Source of the DNA: CAISDA01 sp050258555
GTDB lineage: Bacteria; Bacteroidota; Ignavibacteria; UBA10030; UBA8401
Reading direction: 5' to 3'
Length of the DNA stretch: 25,442 bases
Assembly: GCA_050258555.1 (NCBI GenBank)
Contig: JBLMZA010000099.1
Span: 1 to 25,442 of the forward strand
Part shown: piece after piece, positions 8,759 to 15,954 of the stretch
How the letters are laid out: every line of letters begins with the position of its first letter
Position numbering within the stretch: the first letter of the stretch is position 1
The notes under the pieces: model-generated
Database searches by the model: none
The model's input: the letters and a program-made list of their open reading frames with translations, nothing else
Told to the model about the DNA's origin: nothing
Translations under genes and position numbers: made by a program

Positions 8759-9351
8759 AAGTTCTCTGGGTGACATTGTGCGTCATCATCGCCGATCAGG
8801 CGGCCAAGCTCGCGGTGAAGGGAATCAGCATCCCGTGGGCAGGACTCTCGCTGAAAGGCATTCCGATCGGCTCATCGTATCAGGTGGCCGGCGACTGGAT
8901 ACGGCTGACGTTCATCGAGAATCCCGGCATGGCCTTCGGCATCGATCTGGGAGGCAAGCTGTATCTCACGCTGTTTTCCATCATCGCCAGCGCCGGCATC
9001 TTCGCCTATCTGTATTATGTGCGGAATGAGAAGCTGCTTTTCCGTCTGTCTCTGGCGCTCGTGCTCGGCGGCGCGGTGGGCAATCTGATCGACAGGATCT
9101 TCTACGGCGTGCTCTTCGGCGACGGACCCCTGTTTTACGGAAAGGTCGTCGACTTCATCGATGTCGACATCTTCAACGTGACGTTTTTCGGCTACCATCT
9201 GCAGCGCTTCTGGGTCTTCAATATCGCCGATGCCGCCGTGACCGTCGGCGTGCTGATCATGCTGGTCTTCCACCGCACGTTCGTAAAGGCGGAAGAGCCG
9301 CGCATGAGTTCGAGCTCGGCCGAAACGCCGTCCGAACCGACATCGCTGTGA
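8755..9351 (+). CDS. lspA: Lipoprotein signal peptidase (signal peptidase II)
   Basis: A 198-residue inner-membrane aspartyl protease that cuts prolipoproteins before the lipidated cysteine. It has four hydrophobic segments. Conserved blocks are ADQAAK (13-18), FIENPGMAFGI (53-63), GGAVGNLIDR (105-114), VVDFID (131-136) and FNIADAA (155-161). The catalytic pair should be D133 and D159. The loop between them is longer than in E. coli, as is common in Bacteroidota. The GTG start at 8755 overlaps the stop of the DksA-type gene by 4 bases. The tail (SSSSAETPSEPTS) is Ser/Glu-rich and hydrophilic. Substrates in this window would include the RlpA-like and DUF4249-like lipoproteins. Confidence 0.96.
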   Translation: MKVLWVTLCVIIADQAAKLAVKGISIPWAGLSLKGIPIGSSYQVAGDWIRLTFIENPGMAFGIDLGGKLYLTLFSIIASAGIFAYLYYVRNEKLLFRLSLALVLGGAVGNLIDRIFYGVLFGDGPLFYGKVVDFIDVDIFNVTFFGYHLQRFWVFNIADAAVTVGVLIMLVFHRTFVKAEEPRMSSSSAETPSEPTSL

Positions 9352-9385
9352 GCCGGATCGGAGAATCAGCGCGGATGATGCCGTC

Positions 9386-10354
9386 ATGAAGAACCATTAC
9401 GAACTTGTCGTTCCGGCCGGACAAAGCCGCGAACGCCTCGATGTGTATCTCACGCGCCATGTCGAGAACGCCACGCGCACGAAAGTGCAGGAGGCGATCG
9501 ACAGCGGCGAGGTGATGGTGAACAATGCGCGGGCAAAATCGAGCTACAAGGTCGCCCCGCTCGATGTCGTGAGCATCCATCTTGCCAAACCCGATCCGCC
9601 GGCGGTCGAAGCCGAAGCCATTCCCCTTGATATCGTCTACGAGGATGAATATCTTCTGGTGGTGAACAAGCCTGCGGGCATGGTCACGCATCCTGCCTAC
9701 AAGAATTATTCGGGCACGCTGGTGAACGCCCTCATGCATCACACATCCGATCTTTCCCATCCCCATCCCATGCGTCCGGGCATCGTGCACCGGCTCGATA
9801 AGGATACATCCGGGCTGCTCGTGGTGGCGAAGGATGAAGTGACGCATCACAAGCTGGCGCGCCAGTTCGCCGAGAAGACGAGCGAGCGGGAATACAACGC
9901 CATTGCATGGGGCGTCTTCCGCGAAGAGGCGGGAACGATCGATGCCCCCCTGGGACGCTCCAAGCATGACCGGAAAAAAGTCGCCGTCACCTCCGAAGGC
10001 AAGCACGCCGTGACCGAGTATAGCGTGCTCGAACAGTTCGACTACTGCGCATTCGTCCGTCTGCGGCTGCGCACCGGCCGCACGCATCAGATCCGCGCGC
10101 ATCTGGCCCATCTTCATCATCCGATCTTCGGCGATCCGACATACGGCGGCAGGGAAATCGTTGCCGCCGGCGTGGAAGGAAAGAAGAAGGCGGAGGTGAA
10201 GAATCTGCTCGAGCTCATCCAGCGCCAGGCCCTGCATGCGCGCACGCTCGGATTCGTCCACCCGGTGACGAAGGAGATGATGCGCTTCGAATCGCCGCTT
10301 CCCAAGGATTTAACGAACGTGCTGGAGAGGCTGCGCTCGCTCTCTGCAGCCTGA
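9386..10354 (+). CDS. RluA/RluD-family 23S rRNA pseudouridine synthase
   Basis: A 322-residue cytosolic enzyme that isomerises uridine to pseudouridine, most likely in 23S rRNA. An S4-like RNA-binding segment lies at about residues 15-70 (RERLDVYL.., VQEAIDSGEVMVNN). The synthase domain carries the catalytic aspartate D138 in HRLDKDTSGLLVVAK, plus NKPAGMVTHP and RLRTGRTHQIRAHL. It begins 34 bases after lspA and matches the position of ylyB in Bacillus. Whether it corresponds to RluD or another RluA-family specificity cannot be settled from sequence alone, so no symbol is given. Confidence 0.95.
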   Translation: MKNHYELVVPAGQSRERLDVYLTRHVENATRTKVQEAIDSGEVMVNNARAKSSYKVAPLDVVSIHLAKPDPPAVEAEAIPLDIVYEDEYLLVVNKPAGMVTHPAYKNYSGTLVNALMHHTSDLSHPHPMRPGIVHRLDKDTSGLLVVAKDEVTHHKLARQFAEKTSEREYNAIAWGVFREEAGTIDAPLGRSKHDRKKVAVTSEGKHAVTEYSVLEQFDYCAFVRLRLRTGRTHQIRAHLAHLHHPIFGDPTYGGREIVAAGVEGKKKAEVKNLLELIQRQALHARTLGFVHPVTKEMMRFESPLPKDLTNVLERLRSLSAA

Positions 10355-10386
10355 TCAATCAATTCATCCCATCATTCCTCACTTCC

Positions 10387-11583
10387 ATGAAAAAACCGAC
10401 AACCCTTTCGACGCGCGCCATACACGGGAAAAAGCTGCATGCCTATAAAGGCCCGCTCACGCTGCCCATCTACCAGACGTCGACATACCGGTTCGACAAT
10501 TCCGACGACGCGATCCGCTACGCCAACGGAGACGAATCGGTCTATGTGTATTCGCGCTACCACAACCCGTCGGTCGAGGACGTGGAGGAAAAGATCGCGC
10601 TCATGAACGACGCCGAAGCGTGCGCGCTGTTCGCCTCGGGAATGGCGGCGATCTCGACCGCGGTGCTCACGGCTGCGCATGCGGGGGATGAGATCATCAG
10701 CACGCCGGCGCTCTATGGAGGCACATACCGGTTCTTCCGCGACATTCTGCCGAACTACGGCATCACCGTGCGCTACGTCGATCCGTCGGACATTGCGAAG
10801 CTGGGAACGATGATCACCGGGCGCACGAAGATCGTCTATACCGAGACGCCGACGAATCCGACGCTCGATATTGTCGACATCAAAAAACTGGTGACTGAAA
10901 CGCGGAAGGCCGAAAAGCGCCTGCACACGAAGATCTCGGTGATGGCCGACAACACATTCGGCACATGCATGTATCAGCAGCCGTTCGATCTCGGCTGCGA
11001 TGTGATCGTGGAAAGCGCCACGAAGTATTACGGGGGACACAGCGACCTCCTGGCCGGGGTGGTCGTGGGGACATCGGACTTCGTGCGGCAGGTTCGCACG
11101 ACGGCGAAGTATCTGGGCGGATGCGCCGATCCGTTTGCGGCATTTCTGCTGTCGCGCAGCCTGAAGACGTTCGCCATGCGCGTGGAAAAGCAGACGGCGA
11201 CCGCCATGAAGCTCGCCTCGGCGCTCGAGGCCAACAGCAAGGTGCTGCGTGTGATTTATCCCGGACTCAAGTCCCATCCGCGGCATCAATTGGCGAGGCG
11301 GCAGATGTCGGGCTACGGGGCGATGGTGACGATCGAAGTGAAGGGGGGAGCCAAAGGCGCCGTGGCGGTGACCGATGCGCTCTGCGTGGCGGTCAATGCG
11401 ATGTCGCTCGGCGGCGTCGAAACCCTGGTGAGCATTCCCGTCTACTCCTCGCACGTCAACATGACCGATGACGAACTGGCACGACACGGCGTCGCTCCCG
11501 GCATGATCCGCATTTCCGTCGGCGCCGAGGGCGCCGAGGACCTCATTGCGGATTTCGAGCAGGCGCTGAGGAAATTGCGGTAA
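10387..11583 (+). CDS. PLP-dependent transsulfuration enzyme (Cys/Met metabolism family)
   Basis: A 398-residue fold-type I PLP enzyme of the cystathionine gamma-synthase / methionine gamma-lyase family. The PLP-binding lysine is K213 in ESATKYYGGHSDLLAGVV. The phosphate-binding Tyr/Arg lie in YSRYHNPSVEDVE, and the ring-stacking region in YTETPTNPTLDI and ADNTFGT. Reactions in this family include cystathionine synthesis or cleavage, O-acylhomoserine sulfhydrylation and methionine gamma-lysis, and the sequence alone does not decide among them. It begins 32 bases after rluD, so co-transcription is possible; I see no promoter in the gap and no Shine-Dalgarno. The gene converges on mreC with only 15 bases between stop codons. 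Confidence 0.92.
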   Translation: MKKPTTLSTRAIHGKKLHAYKGPLTLPIYQTSTYRFDNSDDAIRYANGDESVYVYSRYHNPSVEDVEEKIALMNDAEACALFASGMAAISTAVLTAAHAGDEIISTPALYGGTYRFFRDILPNYGITVRYVDPSDIAKLGTMITGRTKIVYTETPTNPTLDIVDIKKLVTETRKAEKRLHTKISVMADNTFGTCMYQQPFDLGCDVIVESATKYYGGHSDLLAGVVVGTSDFVRQVRTTAKYLGGCADPFAAFLLSRSLKTFAMRVEKQTATAMKLASALEANSKVLRVIYPGLKSHPRHQLARRQMSGYGAMVTIEVKGGAKGAVAVTDALCVAVNAMSLGGVETLVSIPVYSSHVNMTDDELARHGVAPGMIRISVGAEGAEDLIADFEQALRKLR

Positions 11584-11598
11584 GCCTCGCCGCCGGAA

Positions 11599-12423
11599 TT
11601 ATTGGGGGATCTTCGATTCGAGGGCGGTTTTTTCGACATCGGGGGTGAAATCCAGCACGAAGGCTTCTTCGAGCTGTACGAAATCGACAGAGGGGGCGAT
11701 CTCGATGCGGTGGAAGAGGCTGCCGGGTTCGTCGATCACATTGCTGACCACGCCGATCTTCAATCCGGCCGGGAACGCCGAACTGTATTCGGATGTCACC
11801 ACCGCATCGCCTTTCTTCACATCGAGCGACTTCACGACGTTTTTCAGAAGAAGCGCTTTGCCGTCCCAGGCGATGATGCCGTCGACGCGGCTGCGCTGCA
11901 CCTTGCCGCTTGCGCGGAAATCGATATTGAGCATCGACTGCACGATCGCATAATTGCGGCTCACCGCGATCACTCTTCCCACCACACCTTCGCCCGTCAC
12001 GATCGGGTTGCCCGTTTTCACTCCGTCCTTCTCTCCAACATGCAGCGTAATCGTATTGCGCAGCAGGTTCAGATTTTTCGCGACGACTTTGCCGGCCGTG
12101 TAATGAAACGCTGTGGAATCCTTCAGCGCGACCATCGAGCGCAGGCGGATATTTTCCAGCCGGGCCTCGCGCAGCTGGTTGACTTCGGTGGAAAGGGCGA
12201 TATTTGTGCGGCGCAGCATGTCGTTTTCGCTCTGCAGCCGGGCGATATCGGGGATGAAGCTGAATGTCTGCTGAATGCTGCCCACCGACCCGATCGCAAG
12301 CGCGCGGATCTGGCGGATCTGCACGTTGTCGTTCAGGAGCAGAAGAATGACGGACATCAGTACGAGCGTCGTAAAGATGACGTATTCCTTGAACTGAAAG
12401 AAGAATTGATAGAATTTTTGCAT
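11599..12423 (-). CDS. mreC: Rod shape-determining protein MreC
   Basis: A 274-residue bitopic membrane protein that links the MreB cytoskeleton to periplasmic wall-synthesis enzymes. A cytoplasmic N-terminus of about 12 residues is followed by one membrane segment (VIFTTLVLMSVILLLLN). A coiled coil follows (IARLQSENDMLRRTN through REARLENIRLRSMV), then the beta-rich MreC domain (AKNLNLLRNTITLHVG, GVVGRVIAVSRNYAIVQSML, GDAVVTSEYSSAFPAGLKIG). It lies 50 bases downstream of mreB, but an intrinsic terminator fills that gap. No mreD, pbp2 or rodA follows; the next gene is convergent. Hence the rest of the elongasome must be encoded elsewhere. Confidence 0.94.
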   Translation of the reverse strand: MQKFYQFFFQFKEYVIFTTLVLMSVILLLLNDNVQIRQIRALAIGSVGSIQQTFSFIPDIARLQSENDMLRRTNIALSTEVNQLREARLENIRLRSMVALKDSTAFHYTAGKVVAKNLNLLRNTITLHVGEKDGVKTGNPIVTGEGVVGRVIAVSRNYAIVQSMLNIDFRASGKVQRSRVDGIIAWDGKALLLKNVVKSLDVKKGDAVVTSEYSSAFPAGLKIGVVSNVIDEPGSLFHRIEIAPSVDFVQLEEAFVLDFTPDVEKTALESKIPQ

Positions 12424-12429
12424 GGAGCG

Positions 12430-12461
12430 AAAAAAAAGGCCGGCGTATGTCTCAGCCGGCC
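12430..12461 (-). terminator. Intrinsic terminator/attenuator between mreB and mreC
   Basis: Read on the minus strand: GGCCGGC, a ten-base loop, GCCGGCC, then eight T. The arms are 12461-12455 and 12444-12438, and the T run is 12437-12430. The T run ends 6 bases before the mreC ATG (12423). This has every element of a Rho-independent terminator and should lower mreC transcription relative to mreB, unless a second promoter or regulated read-through exists. Confidence 0.8.
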
Positions 12462-12473
12462 CGTGTCACAAGA

Positions 12474-13499
12474 TTAATAGCGTCGGCTCTTGATGAGGAC
12501 TTTCGAATAATGATTCAGATTTTCGAGCACCTTGCCCGTGCCGCGCACCACGGCCGTGAGCGGGTCTTCGGCCACATGGACGGGAAGGCTGGTTTCGAGA
12601 CGCAGGCGCTCGTCGAGTCCCTTCAAGAGCGCGCCGCCGCCGGTGAGCATGATGCCGCGGTCGAGAATATCGGATGACAGTTCGGGAGGCGTACGCTCAA
12701 GCGTGAGCTTCACGGCATCGACGATCTGCTGCACCGCCTCGTTGAGCGCCTCTCGGATCTCGACCGATGTCGCCTCGGTGGTCTTCGGAATGCCGTTGAC
12801 GAGGTCGCGGCCCTTCACCTGGATCGAGACTTCTTCCTTCAGGGGCATGACCGAACCGACTTCGCACTTGATCGCTTCAGCCGTGCGTTCGCCGATGAGG
12901 ATGTTGTGATTCTTCTTGAAGAACTGAATGATGGCCGAGTTCATTTCATCGCCCGCGATGCGGATCGATTCCTCGTTCACGATGCCCGACAGCGCGATGA
13001 CGGCGATCTCCGTCGTGCCGCCGCCGATATCCACCACCATATTGCCCACGGGCGCGTCCACATCGAGACCGATGCCGATGGCGGCGGCCATCGGCTCGGC
13101 GATCAGGTGCACTTCCTTTGCGCCTGCATGCTCGGCCGAATCGCGCACGGCGCGCTTTTCCACTTCCGTCACGCCGCTCGGCACGCAGATCACGATACGC
13201 CGGCTGGGGATCCAGTTCGCATGAATCTTCTTGATGAATTCGCGCAGCATGCCTTCGGCGATCTCGAAGTCGGCGATCACGCCGTCCTTCATCGGCCGGA
13301 TGGTGCGGATGTCGCGGTGCGTGCGCCCGAGCATCTCGCGCGCCTCGTTGCCGATGGCGACGATCTTTTTGGTGTTGCGGTCGTATGCGACGATCGAAGG
13401 CTCATTCAGAAGGATGCCTTTGCCCTTCATGATGATCAGCGTGTTGGCCGTTCCGAGGTCGATCGCAAGATCGGCCGAAAAAAGCGAAAATAAACCCAT
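12474..13499 (-). CDS. mreB: Rod shape-determining protein MreB (bacterial actin)
   Basis: A 341-residue actin-like ATPase that forms membrane-associated filaments guiding lateral peptidoglycan synthesis. The N-terminus MGLFSLFSADLAIDLGTANT contains the hydrophobic membrane-contact residues and the phosphate-1 loop DLGTANT. Further actin-fold blocks are VVDIGGGTTEIAVIAL (phosphate 2), ICVPSGVTEVEKRAV, AEPMAAAIGIG and LTGGGALLKGLDE (adenosine loop). Length is normal for the family. It begins 41 bases after the purH stop and so is probably expressed from the purN promoter. An A/T-rich leader with no clear Shine-Dalgarno precedes it. A terminator directly downstream limits transcription into mreC. 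Confidence 0.98.
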   Translation of the reverse strand: MGLFSLFSADLAIDLGTANTLIIMKGKGILLNEPSIVAYDRNTKKIVAIGNEAREMLGRTHRDIRTIRPMKDGVIADFEIAEGMLREFIKKIHANWIPSRRIVICVPSGVTEVEKRAVRDSAEHAGAKEVHLIAEPMAAAIGIGLDVDAPVGNMVVDIGGGTTEIAVIALSGIVNEESIRIAGDEMNSAIIQFFKKNHNILIGERTAEAIKCEVGSVMPLKEEVSIQVKGRDLVNGIPKTTEATSVEIREALNEAVQQIVDAVKLTLERTPPELSSDILDRGIMLTGGGALLKGLDERLRLETSLPVHVAEDPLTAVVRGTGKVLENLNHYSKVLIKSRRY

Positions 13500-13540
13500 A
13501 TGTCTGTTCTTCTAAGATGTCAAAAAATAATTTTCATGTG

Positions 13541-15082
13541 TCAGTGTCTGAAATGCCTCACGCCCGTAAACACCATGGCGATGCCGTGTTCATCAGCGGC
13601 GGCGATCACCTCGGCGTCGCGCACCGAGCCGCCGGGCTGTATCACGGCCGTCGCGCCCGCCTGCACGGCTTCGAGCAGGCCGTCTGCAAAGGGGAAATAG
13701 GCATCCGAGGCAATGATGCTTCCCTTGAGCGAAAGTTGTTCTTCCGCGGCCTTCTGGACCGCGATTTTTGATGATTCGACGCGGCTCATCTGTCCCGCGC
13801 CGATGCCGAGCGTGCGGCCCGGGCCGGCATAGACGATCGCATTCGATTTCACGTGCTTGACCACTTTCCAACCGAAGAGAAGCGCATTCAGTTCCTCATC
13901 GGACGGGGCGCGTTTCGTGACGACCTTCAGGTCGGCGGCGGTGGTCTTCTTCACATCCTGCGTCTGGACGAGCAGCCCGTCGGCGACCGAGCGGATATCG
14001 AGCGCCGTTCCGGATGTTTCCTTTGTGCTGAATTCGATCAGCCGGCGGTCCTTCTTCTTCATGAGGAAATCGAGGACGCCGGGAGCGAACGAGGGAGCGA
14101 TGATGATTTCGGTGAAGACGGCGTTCATGGCCGCGGCCGCTTCCAGGTCGAGTTCGCGATTGACGGCGATGATGCCTCCGAACGGAGCCTTCGTATCGGT
14201 GGCGAAGGCGAGCCGGTAGGCATCGAGCAGCGTCCCGGCGCATGCGGCGCCGCAGGGATTCGTATGCTTCACGATCACGCAGGCAGGCTCGTCGAATTCC
14301 GAAAGAAGATTCGCCGCGGCGTTGGCATCGATGATGTTGTTGAAGGAAAGTTCCTTGCCGTGCAGCTTGCGGAACGAGTTGAGGAAGCCGCCGTAGAGCG
14401 CCGCCTGCTGATGCGGATTCTCTCCGTAGCGCAGATCCATCGCTTTGGGAAGGGCAAGCGAGAATGTGCCGGGAAGCGTCCCGGCGCCCGTGCTGCGGTT
14501 GTCGAGCCACGACGAGATCGCGGCGTCGTACTGCGCCGTGCGGCGGAAAACGTCGCGGGCGAGCGAAAAGCTGGTTTCTTCGCTGAGCCGGCACTCGTTC
14601 GCGCGCAGTTCCTCGAGCACGGGCTCGTAGCGCGACGGATCGATAATGGCCGCGGTGAAGCGGTAATTCTTCGCCGCGGAGCGGAGCATTGTGGGGCCGC
14701 CGATGTCGATGTTCTCGATCGCTTCCTCGAGCGTGACGCCCGCGCGGGCGATCGTCGATTCGAACGGATACAGATTCACCACCACCAGATCGATCGACTC
14801 GATGCCGTGCTCATCGAGCTGCGCGCGGTGTTCGGGATTGTCGAGCATGGCAAGAAGTCCTGCATGCACGACTGGATGGAGCGTCTTGACGCGACCGTCT
14901 AAAATTTCCGGAAAACCGGTGAGTTCGGAAATTTGTTTTGCAGGAATGTTGTTAGCCTGTAGGAGGGCATGGGTGCCCCCGGTCGAAATGATTTCAACGC
15001 CGAGGTGCTGAAGCTCACGGGCAAAATCGACGATGCCGGTTTTGTCCGAAACACTGATGAGTGCTTTGCGAATGTGTATCAA
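13541..15082 (-). CDS. purH: Bifunctional AICAR transformylase / IMP cyclohydrolase
   Basis: A 513-residue enzyme for the last two steps of de novo IMP synthesis. The N-terminal MGS-like IMP cyclohydrolase domain (about 1-195) shows KALISVSDKTGI, STGGT, DGRVKTLHPVVHAGLLA, NLYPF and NIDIGGPTMLRSAAKN. The C-terminal AICAR formyltransferase domain shows LRYGENPHQQAALYG, KHTNPCGAACAG and FGGIIAVNRELD. The best start is TTG at 15082, since the protein then begins a few residues before the conserved RKALISVSDK. It overlaps the purN stop as TTGA, suggesting translational coupling with a weak start codon. The neighbours place purine synthesis and cell-shape genes in one transcript. Confidence 0.96.
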   Translation of the reverse strand: MIHIRKALISVSDKTGIVDFARELQHLGVEIISTGGTHALLQANNIPAKQISELTGFPEILDGRVKTLHPVVHAGLLAMLDNPEHRAQLDEHGIESIDLVVVNLYPFESTIARAGVTLEEAIENIDIGGPTMLRSAAKNYRFTAAIIDPSRYEPVLEELRANECRLSEETSFSLARDVFRRTAQYDAAISSWLDNRSTGAGTLPGTFSLALPKAMDLRYGENPHQQAALYGGFLNSFRKLHGKELSFNNIIDANAAANLLSEFDEPACVIVKHTNPCGAACAGTLLDAYRLAFATDTKAPFGGIIAVNRELDLEAAAAMNAVFTEIIIAPSFAPGVLDFLMKKKDRRLIEFSTKETSGTALDIRSVADGLLVQTQDVKKTTAADLKVVTKRAPSDEELNALLFGWKVVKHVKSNAIVYAGPGRTLGIGAGQMSRVESSKIAVQKAAEEQLSLKGSIIASDAYFPFADGLLEAVQAGATAVIQPGGSVRDAEVIAAADEHGIAMVFTGVRHFRH

Positions 15083-15726
15083 TGGGTGCTCTTCATATGT
15101 TCTACATCATGCCGGATGACGACGCGGCCGTTTTCAAACGAAACGGCATTGGATGCAAACAGTGCGACGGCCTCGGCAAGTATCGTGTGCTCGATTGCAA
15201 GAACCTTGCGCGCCAGTGACTCCGGCGTATCATCCCGGTCGACCGGAACGCGCTTCTGTATGACGATCGGTCCCGTATCGTAATCGTCGGTGACGATGTG
15301 GACCGTTGCGCCGGACTCGGCATCGCCCGATTGCATCACCGCTTCATGGACATGGTGTCCGTACATTCCCTGTCCTCCGTATTTCGGAAGAAGGGCAGGA
15401 TGGATGTTCAGGATCCTGTTTCTGTAACGCTCGATGACCGCCGTCTCGATTTTTTTCATGTATCCCGCAAGCACGATCAGATCGACGCCGAACGATTCGA
15501 GCAGCGCCAGCTGCCGCGCGGCGAACTCGGCATCGGTGGCGAACTGCCGCCGGCTCAGATGAATCGCGGGAATGCCGAACGACCGTGCCAATGCGAGCGC
15601 GCCGGAGCCGGAATTGTTGCTGATCACGGCGACGATGCGTGCGTCGATGCGCTGTTCGGACAGGCGGCGGTAAAGCGCTTCAAAGTTCGAGCCGCGGCCC
15701 GATGCATAAATGGCTATATTCAACAC
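15079..15726 (-). CDS. purN: Phosphoribosylglycinamide formyltransferase
   Basis: A 215-residue folate-dependent GAR transformylase (third step of purine synthesis). The family blocks are NIAIYASGRGSNFEAL at the N-terminus, VLAGYMKKIE, the catalytic ILNIHPALLPKYGGQGMYG (Asn and His of NIH) and DDYDTGPIVIQKRVPV (catalytic Asp). GTG 15726 is taken as start: it lies just before the conserved N-terminus, and a promoter candidate sits about 30 bases upstream. The frame stays open much further upstream, but that part is antisense to the flavoprotein gene and shows no homology. It overlaps purH by 4 bases and heads the purN-purH-mreB(-mreC) unit. Confidence 0.95.
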   Translation of the reverse strand: MLNIAIYASGRGSNFEALYRRLSEQRIDARIVAVISNNSGSGALALARSFGIPAIHLSRRQFATDAEFAARQLALLESFGVDLIVLAGYMKKIETAVIERYRNRILNIHPALLPKYGGQGMYGHHVHEAVMQSGDAESGATVHIVTDDYDTGPIVIQKRVPVDRDDTPESLARKVLAIEHTILAEAVALFASNAVSFENGRVVIRHDVEHMKSTH

Positions 15727-15758
15727 GAGATGGCTTCGGACTGGGAAAAAATTTGAGT

Positions 15759-15789
15759 AAAATGTACTGATAATAATCCTCTTTGTCAA
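15759..15789 (-). promoter_or_regulatory. Promoter candidate for purN-purH-mreB
   Basis: On the minus strand: TTG at 15789-15787, a 20-base spacer, then TACATTTT at 15766-15759, one mismatch from TAnnTTTG. The start of transcription would be near 15754, giving a leader of about 28 nt to the purN GTG. It is one half of the divergent control region. Confidence 0.6.
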
Positions 15790-15841
15790 TGAAATGCAAC
15801 GATTTACGACATATTTGCGGTATTTTCCGGCCCCGGCGGCC

Positions 15842-15872
15842 TTGTGTCGCCGCGGGACTTTACGTATCTTGA
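15842..15872 (+). promoter_or_regulatory. Promoter candidate for the YpdA-like gene
   Basis: TTG at 15842-15844, a 20-base spacer, then TATCTTGA at 15865-15872, a near match to TAnnTTTG. It has the same spacing as three other promoter candidates in the window. Transcription would start at about 15876-15880, leaving a leader of about 75 nt. Confidence 0.5.
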
Positions 15873-15876
15873 TGGG

Positions 15877-15894
15877 ACGGAACGCCCGTTCCGT
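15877..15894 (+). promoter_or_regulatory. Perfect 7-bp dyad at the predicted transcript start
   Basis: ACGGAAC (15877-15883), loop GCCC, GTTCCGT (15888-15894); two flanking G-U pairs can extend the stem. It lies directly at the predicted 5' end of the mRNA for the YpdA-like gene. It could be a 5'-terminal stabilising hairpin in RNA or, as an 18-bp dyad in DNA, an operator. The sequence does not distinguish these. Confidence 0.5.
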
Positions 15895-15954
15895 TTGTGC
15901 GGCAGGGGGAGACAGCTGCTTCATCATTCTTTCCGGACAGAAGGGGGAACACAC

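Larger units (their letters stand above)
15727..15954. other. Divergent intergenic control region, purN / ypdA-like
   Basis: These 228 bases between two divergently read genes are A/T-rich near purN and G/C-rich near the flavoprotein gene. They hold one promoter candidate for each direction, listed separately, and a dyad just downstream of the rightward promoter. No open frame with recognisable homology and no tRNA-like fold is seen. Confidence 0.75.

Noticed and set aside
11584..11598. Terminator between the convergent PLP enzyme gene and mreC
   Set aside because: Only 15 bases are present and no stable stem with a T run can be drawn.
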